64,000 bases of DNA from Betaproteobacteria bacterium (lineage in GTDB: Bacteria; Pseudomonadota; Gammaproteobacteria; Burkholderiales; Casimicrobiaceae). The DNA lies in contig JADKEV010000027.1 in assembly GCA_016717855.1 (NCBI GenBank), positions 1 through 64,000 of the forward strand, written 5' to 3'. The position numbers were made by a program, and so were the translations under genes. Positions 1 through 8,399 of this stretch are shown in pieces (the first letter of the stretch is position 1; each line of letters starts with the position of its first letter). The notes under the pieces are model-generated. The model searched no databases. It saw nothing but the letters and a program-made list of their open reading frames with translations, and was not told the origin of the DNA.

Positions 1-1205
1 CGGATCGCCTCCCCCATCGTCCGTTGCAGCATGTCGGTCACCGCGCCGAGCATGGCCGGCAGCTCGATCGCGCTGGGTGCCAGCGATTGCTTGCGCGAAA
101 AAGTCAGCAACTTCTGCGTCAGGTTGGCGCCGCGACGGGAGGCGCGTTGCGCCGATTCCACGAGCTTGACGAACCCGGTCCCGCCCTCCCGCACAAGCGC
201 GTCGTGCAGCATCTGCAGGTTTCCCAGCACGACGGTCAGGATGTTGTTGAAGTCGTGCGCGATGCCGCCCGTCAGTTGGCCGATGGATTCGAGGCGCTGC
301 GCATGAGCGAGCTGCGCCTCGGCTTCCCCGCGCATCAGCGCTTCGACAGTCACGTTGCCCACTGCCTGCAGGAAACGCAGCTCTTCCTCCCCGTAGCGAT
401 TGGCTTGCCGTGAATGGGCCGCGATGAGCCCGACCAGTCCGGACCTGCCGCGCAGCTGCACGCGCAGGCTGCTGGCGATTTCCGGCATTGCGCTCCGCGC
501 GGCGGCACTCGTGCCTGGAGAGTCGGCGATGGCAGGTTCCAGGCTGGCCGCGAATTCCCTGCCGTCGGCGGCAATGGCGTCGGCCCATTCCGGCGTCTCG
601 GCCAGTGCGGCGGGGACGCCGTGGATCACGCGCGGCTGCAGCCCGGTGCCGGACGCAGCCCAGTAGATGACGACGATATCGGCCCGCAGCGATTCGACGA
701 TGAACTTCGGCACCTCGTCCAGCAACTGGTCGATGCCGGTGGAGCGCAGCGCAAGCTCGCCCAGCCGCACCACCTGCGCGCTGTAGTGGGCGCTCTTGGC
801 GGCATCCTTGAACCGCAGCGTGTCGGTCAGGTCGCGGATCGATGCCACGACCATCGGCGCCGCGCCCATCGTGAGCGGGTTGAGCGCGATCTCCAGCGGA
901 AACTCCGATCCGTCGCGGCGCAGCCCGTACAGCGCGAGTTCGATGCCCATCGGTCGCGCCTTGGGCACGGCGCCATAGCGCTCCCGGTGCTGCTCGTGAG
1001 TGCCCGCAAGACGCGCCGGAAGCAGGCGCTCGACCTTGCTCCCGACGAACTCCGCGCGGCTCCAGCCGAACATCTCGCACGCCTTGTTGTTGGCAAGCCG
1101 CACGACGCCCTGCTGGTCGACCAGGATCGTGGCATCCGGAATGGCCTCGAACAGCGACGGGAACGGGGAATCGGCACCGTCCGGCGCGGCGCGCGCCTCA
1201 GCCAT
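1..1205 (-). CDS. PAS/GAF sensor histidine kinase, 3' end beyond the window
   Basis: Transmitter half of a two-component system. The reading frame is open from an ATG at 1205 to the left edge, so the C-terminal ATPase domain (and any receiver domain) is not visible. In order: a PAS domain (about residues 15-130, containing DATILVDQQGVVRLANNKA), a GAF-like region (about 150-300), then a HisKA dimerisation helix with the H-box GGIAHDFNNILTVVLGN, whose phosphoacceptor His is near residue 316. No membrane segment is seen, so the kinase looks cytosolic. Its start overlaps the 3' end of the response-regulator gene by 8 bases, which implies translational coupling. The GGIAHDFNN H-box is typical of the PAS/hybrid kinase subfamily. 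The signal sensed cannot be told. Confidence 0.85.
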   Translation of the reverse strand, partial: MAEARAAPDGADSPFPSLFEAIPDATILVDQQGVVRLANNKACEMFGWSRAEFVGSKVERLLPARLAGTHEQHRERYGAVPKARPMGIELALYGLRRDGSEFPLEIALNPLTMGAAPMVVASIRDLTDTLRFKDAAKSAHYSAQVVRLGELALRSTGIDQLLDEVPKFIVESLRADIVVIYWAASGTGLQPRVIHGVPAALAETPEWADAIAADGREFAASLEPAIADSPGTSAAARSAMPEIASSLRVQLRGRSGLVGLIAAHSRQANRYGEEELRFLQAVGNVTVEALMRGEAEAQLAHAQRLESIGQLTGGIAHDFNNILTVVLGNLQMLHDALVREGGTGFVKLVESAQRASRRGANLTQKLLTFSRKQSLAPSAIELPAMLGAVTDMLQRTMGEAI

Positions 1206-1946
1206 GCTGCGGCCCGTCGTCGTTCAGGCGCGTGACTTCCACCGCGAACTGGTAGCCCAGCCCGCGCACCGCCTTGATGATGCGCGGCTGTTGCACGTCG
1301 GTCTCGATCTTTTTGCGCAGCCTGCCGATCTGGACGTCGATGGTGCGGTCGAACGGTCCGGCGTCGCGGTTATAGATGAGCTCCATCAGCTGGTCGCGGG
1401 TCAGGACGCGCTGCGGCCGTTCGACCAGGGCCAGCAGCAGGTCGAATTCGCCGCGGGTCAGCGTCACTTCGGCGCCTCCGGCGCCGGACAGGCTGCGGGT
1501 GCCGGTGTCGAGCAGCCAGCCGTCGAATGCAAACCGGGCCGGAGGGGCATCCTGGGGTGGCGCCGCCGCAGCCGGCCGTTGCCCGGCCGCGACCCGCCGC
1601 ATCACCGACTTCACGCGCGCGAGCAGTTCCCGCAGATCGAACGGCTTGGTCACGTAGTCGTCGGCGCCATTTCGAGGCCGACCACCCGGTCGACCGTCTC
1701 GCCGCGCCCGGACACGATGATGATCGGGCCGTTCCAGTGTTCGCGCAGGTACCGGGTCAGGTCGAGCCCGTCTTCGCCAGGCAGGCCGAGGTCCAGCAGC
1801 ACCACATCGACCCCGCCCCGGGCAATCTCGGTGCGCATCGCGGCGCCGGATTCGACGCAGGTGACGTCGAATCCATACGTGCTGAAGTAGTTCGAGATGA
1901 GTTCGTTGACGTCGGGATCGTCATCGACGCAGAGCAATCGCGGCAT
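1198..1946 (-). pseudogene. OmpR-family response regulator, one-base frameshift
   Basis: Receiver plus winged-helix DNA-binding regulator for the downstream kinase. The receiver begins MPRLLCVDDDPDVNEL, with the acidic pair near D9/D10 and phosphoacceptor D52 in LLDLGLPGEDG. The effector part contains LTRGEFDLLLAL, the RTIDVQIGRLRKKI recognition region and RAVRGLGYQF, typical of Trans_reg_C. The two halves lie in different frames. Around 1665-1675 the coding strand reads GAAATGGCGCCGACGAC where the family expects ...EMGADDY; restoring one G rejoins receiver and effector perfectly. Either the gene is inactivated by a single-base deletion or the sequence has an error there. The start at 1946 matches the usual receiver N-terminus. 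TTACC repeats in its upstream region could be its own binding site. Confidence 0.8.
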
Positions 1947-1993
1947 GTCGTGGTCGGCGGCTGGTTGTTCGTACCGGGTTTGTCGTGCTTCGC

Positions 1994-2019
1994 TTACCGA
2001 TCGTTTACCAACTGTTACC
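1994..2019 (+). promoter_or_regulatory. Three phased TTACC direct repeats between divergent genes
   Basis: TTACC occurs at 1994-1998, 2005-2009 and 2015-2019, with start-to-start spacings of 11 and 10 bases (about one helical turn). OmpR-family regulators bind tandem direct repeats with this kind of spacing. The repeats sit between the response-regulator start at 1946 and the hemerythrin start at 2069. Autoregulation and control of the divergent gene are inferred, not shown. Confidence 0.4.
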
Positions 2020-2032
2020 TTGCGGAGGGGTT

Positions 2033-2059
2033 GATTCGCAGACCAGTCATGGTCGAATC
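2033..2059. promoter_or_regulatory. Imperfect dyad just upstream of the hemerythrin-like gene
   Basis: GATTCG (2033-2038) pairs with CGAATC (2054-2059), and inner GACCA pairs with TGGTC; two bases are bulged on the left arm. It ends ten bases before the chosen ATG at 2069, so it could be an operator or a hairpin in the 5' leader that affects translation. Confidence 0.35.
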
Positions 2060-2068
2060 GTAGCATCG

Positions 2069-2746
2069 ATGACGTATGACCATGCGCTTAATCTTGACAA
2101 TTGGCCGTCGGCCCGGAGTCCGGGGACGGGGCAGGCTGTCCCGGTCGTGACGCCGCCGAACCCCGGCCTGGCAGCGCCGGCCTTTCCCGTCGAGGTCGCG
2201 GTGCAGCGCATCTGCGGGCACCACCGCAATCTGGCGCGCGTGTTCGCGGCGCAGCAGGGACATGCCGAGGCCATCGCGGCGGGCGCCTGTCCGCCCGACT
2301 TCCCGCTGATGGCCGCGATCCTGCGCTACATCGAACTGCACCTCCTGGGCAACCATCACCGCGTGGAGGAGAGCTGCCTTCTTGCCGCGATGCGCGAGCG
2401 CGGCGCATCCGGCCAGCTTGTCGACACGGCATTGGGCGCGCACAACCAGAGCGCGCGGAAGTTTGCCGCGCTGCAGTCCGCATTCGGCGCGTGGCGGCAG
2501 CAACCCGATCTGAGCAACCCGCCGTTCCTGGAACTGGCGGCGGACTACCGCGAGTGCGAACTCGGCCACATCGCGTTCGAGGAGGACGTGCTGCTGCCCT
2601 GCGCGGTCGAAACGCTCCCGGCCAGCGACTGGGTGGCCATCGCCAAGGCGTTTCGCGACGAGGACGATCCGTTGTTCGGATCCAGTCCTGACCCTCAACT
2701 CATCCCGCTGCATCACGTGCTGGGCGCCGGGACGGCGGCCAACTGA
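2069..2746 (+). CDS. Hemerythrin-like HHE domain protein
   Basis: 225-residue soluble protein with a hemerythrin-type metal-binding fold. Helix segments carry the expected His/Glu ligands: ICGHHRNLARVF, a second helix with HLLGNHHRVEES, and a later CELGHIAFEEDVLLP with the final His-x4-Glu pattern. Family members bind a di-iron site and act in oxygen or NO sensing, or in iron and redox stress. The ATG at 2069 was chosen because an upstream extension reads through the putative regulatory region. A Pro/Ala-rich stretch of about 35 residues precedes the domain. The gene is divergent from the two-component system and a plausible target of it (inference). Confidence 0.75.
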   Translation: MTYDHALNLDNWPSARSPGTGQAVPVVTPPNPGLAAPAFPVEVAVQRICGHHRNLARVFAAQQGHAEAIAAGACPPDFPLMAAILRYIELHLLGNHHRVEESCLLAAMRERGASGQLVDTALGAHNQSARKFAALQSAFGAWRQQPDLSNPPFLELAADYRECELGHIAFEEDVLLPCAVETLPASDWVAIAKAFRDEDDPLFGSSPDPQLIPLHHVLGAGTAAN

Positions 2747-2884
2747 CCGTCCCCTGGCGCCACGCCGGGACGAAGCGGGCGCCGCCAGGCCGACCCGCGT
2801 GTCCGTACCGCCGAACGGCAGGCATGGCGCAATTTGACACGGTCCCGCCCGTTTTCGCGCACCGTGCCACCGTAAAATGGAGGC

Positions 2885-4852
2885 ATGAACAAGACAATGC
2901 ACATCAGACTGTCCCCGCCCCCGGCGTCCGGTGCCGCCACATCCTCGACGCGCGCCGCATCTCGCCGCGGCGCGGGTAGGCTGCGCCCGGCGGCCATGCA
3001 CGCGGCAGCGCTCGCGTGCGGCCTGCTCGGCGCGGCCGTCGCCGGATGGGGCGCGCCGATCGAGGACGCGCCGACCGCCCTGATCGAAAAGGCCGATCCG
3101 TGGGTGATGCGGAAGTTGGCGGGCGGCGGCCGTACGGAGTTCCTCGCCGTCCTCCACGAAAAGGCCGATCTGTCGGCCGCGACCGGACTGCGCGGCAAGA
3201 ACGACAAGGGCCGGCTGGTAACGGAGAACCTGCGCGCGGTCGCCGGCCGTACGCAAGGCCCCCTGCTCGCGTGGCTGTCGGCGCGCGGCATCGAGCATCG
3301 CGCGTTCTGGATCGCCAACATGGTGCTGGTCCGCGCCGACGCCGCGGCCGCGCGCGAGTTGGCGGCGCGCGGCGACATCGCGCGGCTGGCCGCCAATCCC
3401 GCGGTGCGCCTGCCCGACCCGCAGCCGGTTGCCGCGGCGGACGCGCCGGGCACCGGCCCGAAGGCCGCCACAGCCACCGCCGCCGTCGAGTGGGGCGTCG
3501 CCAAAATCCGCGCGCCGGAGCTGTGGGCCGCCGGCTTCGTCGGCCAGGGCATCGTCATCGGCGGGGCCGATACCGGCGTGACCTGGACGCATCCCGCGCT
3601 GCGCAACAAGTATCGCGGCTGGAACGGGACTGCCGCCGATCACAACTACAACTGGCACGATGCGATCCATGCCCTGGGCAGCAGTTGCGGGGGCAACGCG
3701 CCGGCGCCGTGCGACGACGGCTCGCATGGCACGCACACGATGGGGACCATGGTCGGGGACGACGGCGGCGGGAATGCGATCGGCGTCGCCCCCGGGGCGC
3801 GCTGGATCGCCTGCCGCAACATGGACCAGGGCGTCGGCACGCCGGCGACCTACGCCGAGTGCTTCCAGTGGTTCCTGGCGCCGACCGACTTGACCGGGTC
3901 CAATCCAGACCCATCGCGGGCGCCGCATGTGATCAACAATTCCTGGAGCTGTCCGGCGTCCGAAGGCTGCACCGATCCGAACGTCCTGCGCACCGTAGTT
4001 GAGAACGTCGTGGCCGCGGGTATCGCCGTCGTGGTGAGTGCGGGCAATTACGGGGCCGGTTGCTCCTCGGTCAGCACGTCGGCGGCCATCTACGACAAGG
4101 TGATCACGGTCGGCGCCACCGATGCCGCCGACGACATCGCGGGATTTTCCGGGCGCGGCCCGGTCACCGTCGATGGCAGCAACCGGCTCAAGCCCGACGT
4201 TTCGGCGCCCGGCGTGAGCGTGCGCTCAGCCGTGTCGAGCGGCGGCTACGCGACGTCAAACGGGACCAGCATGGCGGGGCCGCACGTCGCCGGGGCGGCC
4301 GCTTTGCTCATGTCGGCGGTGCCGGCGCTTGCCGGCGAACCGGCCGCGCTCAAATCGAGGATGAGCCACAACGCGGTGCCGCGCACGACGGCGCAAGACT
4401 GTGGCGACGTGCCCGGCGCCGCGGTTCCGAACAACACGTTCGGCTGGGGCCGCCTGGACGCCAAAGCCGCTTACGACAACGGCGCCGCAATACCGCCGTC
4501 GGCCCTGGACGTCGACGCCAGCAACAATCCGACCCGGTACGACGCATTGACCGACGGCATCCTGGTGTTGCGCTACCTGTTCGGACTCACCGGCGCGCCG
4601 CTGGTCGACAACGCGCTGGGACCGACGGCGACACGCACCGACCCGGATGCACTCCGGCTGCACATCGCGGGCATCGGCGCCGCGCTGGACATCGACGGCG
4701 ATGGGCAGATCGACGCGCTGACCGATGGCTTGTTGATCCTGCGCTACATGTTCGGGATGCGCGACACGGCTCTGGTCGCCGACGTGGTCACGCCGGGGGC
4801 GCCGCGCACGCCGACCGAAATCGAGGCCCACCTGCACGGCTTGATGCCCTGA
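2885..4852 (+). CDS. Secreted subtilisin-like S8 protease with two dockerin-like repeats
   Basis: 655 residues. A basic N-terminus and hydrophobic segment (about 38-57) look like an export signal, followed by an I9-like propeptide region (about 60-180). The catalytic domain shows D229 in GGADTGV, H281 in DGSHGTHTMG, the oxyanion Asn in VVSAGN (near 388) and S462 in NGTSMAGPHVAGAAAL. At the C-terminus are two Ca-binding-like repeats, LDVDASNNPTRYDALTDG (541-558) and LDIDGDGQIDALTDG (601-615), each followed by LxLRYxFG; these resemble dockerin type I or EF-hand repeats. The product is probably secreted or surface-anchored and calcium-stabilised. GGAGG lies only one base from the ATG at 2885, so the start is uncertain; Met38 is an alternative just before the hydrophobic core. 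Confidence 0.9.
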   Translation: MNKTMHIRLSPPPASGAATSSTRAASRRGAGRLRPAAMHAAALACGLLGAAVAGWGAPIEDAPTALIEKADPWVMRKLAGGGRTEFLAVLHEKADLSAATGLRGKNDKGRLVTENLRAVAGRTQGPLLAWLSARGIEHRAFWIANMVLVRADAAAARELAARGDIARLAANPAVRLPDPQPVAAADAPGTGPKAATATAAVEWGVAKIRAPELWAAGFVGQGIVIGGADTGVTWTHPALRNKYRGWNGTAADHNYNWHDAIHALGSSCGGNAPAPCDDGSHGTHTMGTMVGDDGGGNAIGVAPGARWIACRNMDQGVGTPATYAECFQWFLAPTDLTGSNPDPSRAPHVINNSWSCPASEGCTDPNVLRTVVENVVAAGIAVVVSAGNYGAGCSSVSTSAAIYDKVITVGATDAADDIAGFSGRGPVTVDGSNRLKPDVSAPGVSVRSAVSSGGYATSNGTSMAGPHVAGAAALLMSAVPALAGEPAALKSRMSHNAVPRTTAQDCGDVPGAAVPNNTFGWGRLDAKAAYDNGAAIPPSALDVDASNNPTRYDALTDGILVLRYLFGLTGAPLVDNALGPTATRTDPDALRLHIAGIGAALDIDGDGQIDALTDGLLILRYMFGMRDTALVADVVTPGAPRTPTEIEAHLHGLMP

Positions 4853-4887
4853 CCGGAGACCTCCGCCGCAGCGCGAAAGTTACGCTG

Positions 4888-4916
4888 CGGTGCAGCACAA
4901 AATAAATGCTGCACCG
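4888..4916. promoter_or_regulatory. Perfect 10-bp dyad directly upstream of a promoter
   Basis: CGGTGCAGCA (4888-4897) and TGCTGCACCG (4907-4916) form a perfect inverted repeat around an A/T-rich 9-base centre. It ends four bases before the -35 box of the envelope operon. No T-tract follows, so it suits an operator better than an intrinsic terminator for the protease gene, though terminator function cannot be excluded. Confidence 0.5.
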
Positions 4917-4919
4917 GCT

Positions 4920-4948
4920 TTGACCGCCACAAGTCTCTCGACTACACT
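4920..4948 (+). promoter_or_regulatory. Sigma70-type promoter of the DUF1302 operon
   Basis: TTGACC at 4920-4925 and TACACT at 4943-4948 are separated by exactly 17 bases, a good housekeeping-sigma match. A leader of roughly 70 bases would precede the ATG at 5028, which has TCTGGAGG as ribosome site. Confidence 0.6.
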
Positions 4949-5027
4949 CCCCGTTGATGCGCGCGCCAGGCAGCATCCAAGTCTTCATTCAAATCGGCGT
5001 GGCACACTTCTCTCTGGAGGCGACAAC

Positions 5028-6920
5028 ATGCACTTTCTTACCGCACCGCGGAGCCCGCGGCGACCCATCGCCGTGGCCCTGCTCGCAGCAGGGCTGGCCG
5101 CGTTCTCGACCTGCCACGCGGCATCCTTCGACTGGGGCAGCGGCGTTACGGGCAGCTTCGATTCGACGATTTCGCTGGGCGGACTCTGGCGCATGTCCGC
5201 GCGCGACGAGGGCCTGATCGGCATCGCCAACGGCGGCACGTCGCGCACCGTCAACGGTGACGACGGCAACCTGAACTACCGCAACGGCGAGCTGGTCTCG
5301 AGCCTGCTCAAGGGCACGCACGAGCTGGAGCTGAAGTACCGGAACTGGGGCCTGTTCACGCGCGGCAGCTGGTACTACGACCACGCAGGCGCCCGGAAGG
5401 ACGAGCTGGGGCCGAAGGCGCATGACCGCATCCGGAGCGATGTCGTGCTGCTCGATGCGTACGTCTACGGGCGCTTCGACCTGGGCGGCATGAATTCCGC
5501 GGTGCGCGTGGGCAACCAGGTCGTGAGCTGGGGCGAGTCCACGTTCATCCCCAACAGCATCAACTCGATCAATCCGGTCGATGTCTCCAAGCTGCGCACG
5601 CCGGGCTCGGAGCTGAAGGAAGCATTCATCCCGACGCCGCTGCTCTGGGTTTCGCAGGAAGTCGGCAATGGGTTCTCGGTCGAGGCCTACGTGCAGGCGA
5701 ACTGGCAGAAGACCCGGCTCGACCCGCGCGGCACCTACTTTTCGACCACCGACACGTTCTCCGACGACGGCGACCGCGCCGTCGTCACCTTCGGCCGGCG
5801 CAAGGACCAGCATTTCCCGCTGACCAATCCGTCGACCACCGCAGCGCTGTTCCCGGTGTATGGGCCGTTCGATCCGGCGGCGTCGGTGTGGGTGCCGCGC
5901 GGCGAAGACCGCACGCCGTCCAACTCCGGCCAGTATGGCGTATCGCTGCGCTACCTGGCCAGCGCGCTCAACAATACCGAGTTCGGCGCCTACTACCTGA
6001 ACTACCACAGCCGGACGCCGATCGCCTCGGTCCGGAAATCCACATTCCCGGCGCTGGGCAGCGGCACGACCAACCTGTTGACGGGCTCACCCTACATACC
6101 CGCCGCGGCTAACTCCGCCAACGGCAGTGCGGTCGGCTTCGCCGAGTACCCGGAGAAGATCCACCTGATCGGCCTGTCGTTCAACACCGCCGGCCCGGCC
6201 GGGATCGCGTTGCAGGGCGAGTATTCGTACCGCCGGAACCAGCCGGTGCAACTGGGCGTGACCGACCTGGTGCTGGCGGCGCTGAACCTGCCCAGCCAGA
6301 TGGCGCAGAACCCCGCCGACATTCCGCTGGGCGCCGAAATCACCGGCTACAAGCGGGTGAAGATGCACCAGGTGCAAGCCACGGCCACCAAGGCCGTGCC
6401 GCAAGTGCTCGGCGCGGAGCAGTTCGTGTTTGTCACCGAAGCCGGGTTCAACTATCTCGACCTGCCCGCCGGGCTGGAATTCGAGGGCTACGGCACGCTG
6501 CTGCCGGTGCTGCAATCGTCAGCCAACATCGCCTCGGGCGGGTCGGCGCAGCCGGGCGGCTGGGCGACCAAGAAGTCCTGGGGTTACCGGCTGGTCGCCC
6601 GCCTGGATTATCCGAACGCCATCATGGGCGTCAACGTCAGCCCGCGCATCGCCTTCTCGCATGACGTAGAGGGTGTCGGCCCCAACTTCAACGAGGGCGC
6701 GCAAGCCGCCACGTTCGGGATCGGCTTCAGCTACCAGCAGAACTGGCAGGCGGACCTCGCGTACACCGCGTTCTTCAGCGGCAGGACCTTCTGCGGCACC
6801 GACGTGGCCGCGCTCTCCGCGGCGACGCTGGCAGCGGGACAGTCGCTCAATTTCTGCTCCTCGAGCAACAGCCTCAAGGACCGCGACTTCCTCTCGTTCA
6901 ACATCAGCTACTCGTTCTGA
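5028..6920 (+). CDS. DUF1302 outer-membrane beta-barrel protein
   Basis: 630 residues. The signal peptide MHFLTAPRSPRRPIAVALLA... ends near CHAASFDWG. The mature protein alternates short polar and aromatic segments typical of beta strands and finishes with NISYSF, a C-terminal Phe signature recognised by the Bam machinery. It matches the DUF1302 family (SFDWGSGVTGSFDSTISLG, WRMSARDEGLIG, GNQVVSWGESTFIPNSIN). Members are found with DUF1329, YCF48-like and RND proteins in many Proteobacteria and are thought to be outer-membrane parts of a lipid or hydrophobic-compound transport system. First gene of a four-gene operon. The start at 5028 has a strong upstream TCTGGAGG. Substrate unknown. Confidence 0.9.
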   Translation: MHFLTAPRSPRRPIAVALLAAGLAAFSTCHAASFDWGSGVTGSFDSTISLGGLWRMSARDEGLIGIANGGTSRTVNGDDGNLNYRNGELVSSLLKGTHELELKYRNWGLFTRGSWYYDHAGARKDELGPKAHDRIRSDVVLLDAYVYGRFDLGGMNSAVRVGNQVVSWGESTFIPNSINSINPVDVSKLRTPGSELKEAFIPTPLLWVSQEVGNGFSVEAYVQANWQKTRLDPRGTYFSTTDTFSDDGDRAVVTFGRRKDQHFPLTNPSTTAALFPVYGPFDPAASVWVPRGEDRTPSNSGQYGVSLRYLASALNNTEFGAYYLNYHSRTPIASVRKSTFPALGSGTTNLLTGSPYIPAAANSANGSAVGFAEYPEKIHLIGLSFNTAGPAGIALQGEYSYRRNQPVQLGVTDLVLAALNLPSQMAQNPADIPLGAEITGYKRVKMHQVQATATKAVPQVLGAEQFVFVTEAGFNYLDLPAGLEFEGYGTLLPVLQSSANIASGGSAQPGGWATKKSWGYRLVARLDYPNAIMGVNVSPRIAFSHDVEGVGPNFNEGAQAATFGIGFSYQQNWQADLAYTAFFSGRTFCGTDVAALSAATLAAGQSLNFCSSSNSLKDRDFLSFNISYSF

Positions 6921-6955
6921 TGTCCACGCCCATACCGACCCATAGGAACCTCCCC

Positions 6956-8332
6956 ATGAATGCAATTCGCTCGAACACGCGCGGCGCCTGGATGCGGCAG
7001 ACGGCGCTGGCGCTCGCCGTCACCTGCGGCCTCGCGGTGGCGGCCCACGCGCAGGATGCCAGCCAGCTGGGCAAGACGCTGACCCCCGTTGGCGCCGAGA
7101 AAGCGGGCAATGCCGCCGGGACCATACCCGCCTGGGATGGCGGCATGACCCGCGCCCCCGCCGGCCACAAGCCGGGCGGTCACTATGCCGATCCGTTCTC
7201 CGCCGATCAGCCGGTCATGACCATCACGGCCGCCAACGCGGACAGCCAGAAGGACAAGCTCACGCCGGGACAACTGGCGCTGTTCAAGGCCTATCCGACG
7301 TACAAGATGGTGGTGTATCCGACGCGCCGCAGCGCGGCGTTTCCCCAGGCGCATTACGACGAGACGATGGCGAATCCGGGCAAGGCCAGACTGGCGCCGG
7401 GCGGCAACGGCGTCGTCGGGACCAGCGGCGGCGCCGCGTTTCCGGTGCCGAAAGACGGCAACGAGGCGATCTGGAGCATGGCCACCCGCTATCGCGGCGA
7501 TACCTATGCGTTCAGCTGGAGCCAGGCCGCCGTCGCGCGCAACGGCGAATACACGCCGGTGCGCTTCGAGTACGAATACGACTTCCACTACGGCGCCTTG
7601 AACAAGAAGCCCGCCGAGCGCGTGGACAACCTGAACCTGTTCTTCCTGCAGACCATTACGGCGCCCGCCCGGCTGGCCGGCCAGGTGCTGCTGGTGCACG
7701 AGACCATCGACCAGGTCCGCCAGCCGCGCTCCGCGTGGACCTACAATCCGGGTCAGCGCCGGGTGCGCCTGGCGCCGAACGTCGGCTACGACAATCCCGG
7801 CACCGCCGCCGATGGCCTGCGCACCAACGACGATTTCGCGATGTTCTCCGGCGCGACCGATCGCTACGAGTGGAAGCTGGTCGGCAAGAAGGAGCTCTAC
7901 ATTCCGTACAACTCGTACAAGATCAGCGGCAGCACCGTGAAGATGGCCGACGTGCTCAAGCCCAATCACGTCAACCAGGATCTTGGGCGCTACGAGCTCC
8001 ACCGGGTGTGGGTGGTCGATGCCACGCTCAAGGCCGGAACCAGCCACATCTATTCGAGGCGCACGTTCTATCTCGACGAGGATAGCTGGACGCCGGTGCT
8101 GACGGACAAGTACGATGGGCGCGGCCAGCTCTGGCGGGTGGGCGAGATGCACTCGATCAACATGTACGACATCCCGATGCAGTACGGAACCCTCGAAGTC
8201 CATTACGACCTGCAGGCGGGCCGCTACCTCGCAATGGGATTGCGCAACGACGAGCCGATGTTCTACCAGAACGTCAAGCGCACGCCAGGCGACTTCACGC
8301 CGCAGAACCTGCGCGGCCTCGGCACGCGCTGA
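6956..8332 (+). CDS. DUF1329 periplasmic/outer-membrane lipoprotein-sorting-like protein
   Basis: 458 residues. The signal peptide MNAIRSNTRGAWMRQTALALAV ends around AHAQDASQLG. The DUF1329 hallmarks are present: LTPVGAEKAGNAAGTIPAWDGG, TAYPTYK-like FKAYPTYKMVVYPTRR, DTYAFSWSQ, PAERVDNLNLFF and DLGRYELHRVWVVDATLK. The fold is related to the LolA/LolB-like half-barrel (established for the family), which suggests binding of lipids or other hydrophobic molecules between the membranes. It starts 35 bases after the DUF1302 gene and is in the same operon. The ATG at 6956 is preferred over an upstream in-frame ATG because the signal sequence begins there. Confidence 0.88.
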   Translation: MNAIRSNTRGAWMRQTALALAVTCGLAVAAHAQDASQLGKTLTPVGAEKAGNAAGTIPAWDGGMTRAPAGHKPGGHYADPFSADQPVMTITAANADSQKDKLTPGQLALFKAYPTYKMVVYPTRRSAAFPQAHYDETMANPGKARLAPGGNGVVGTSGGAAFPVPKDGNEAIWSMATRYRGDTYAFSWSQAAVARNGEYTPVRFEYEYDFHYGALNKKPAERVDNLNLFFLQTITAPARLAGQVLLVHETIDQVRQPRSAWTYNPGQRRVRLAPNVGYDNPGTAADGLRTNDDFAMFSGATDRYEWKLVGKKELYIPYNSYKISGSTVKMADVLKPNHVNQDLGRYELHRVWVVDATLKAGTSHIYSRRTFYLDEDSWTPVLTDKYDGRGQLWRVGEMHSINMYDIPMQYGTLEVHYDLQAGRYLAMGLRNDEPMFYQNVKRTPGDFTPQNLRGLGTR

Positions 8333-8399
8333 GCAGTGACGTGACGCGGAATCGCGGCAGCGGAGAGCGGCCTGCCGCCCACTGTCGCGTCAGGCCGGC

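Noticed and set aside
2015..3928. 637-codon minus frame opposite hemerythrin and the S8 protease
   Set aside because: Both plus-strand genes have catalytic or metal-binding motifs; the minus frame has none.
4888..4916. Intrinsic terminator after the S8 protease
   Set aside because: The hairpin is perfect but has no T-tract and sits four bases from a promoter, so an operator is more likely; not fully excluded.
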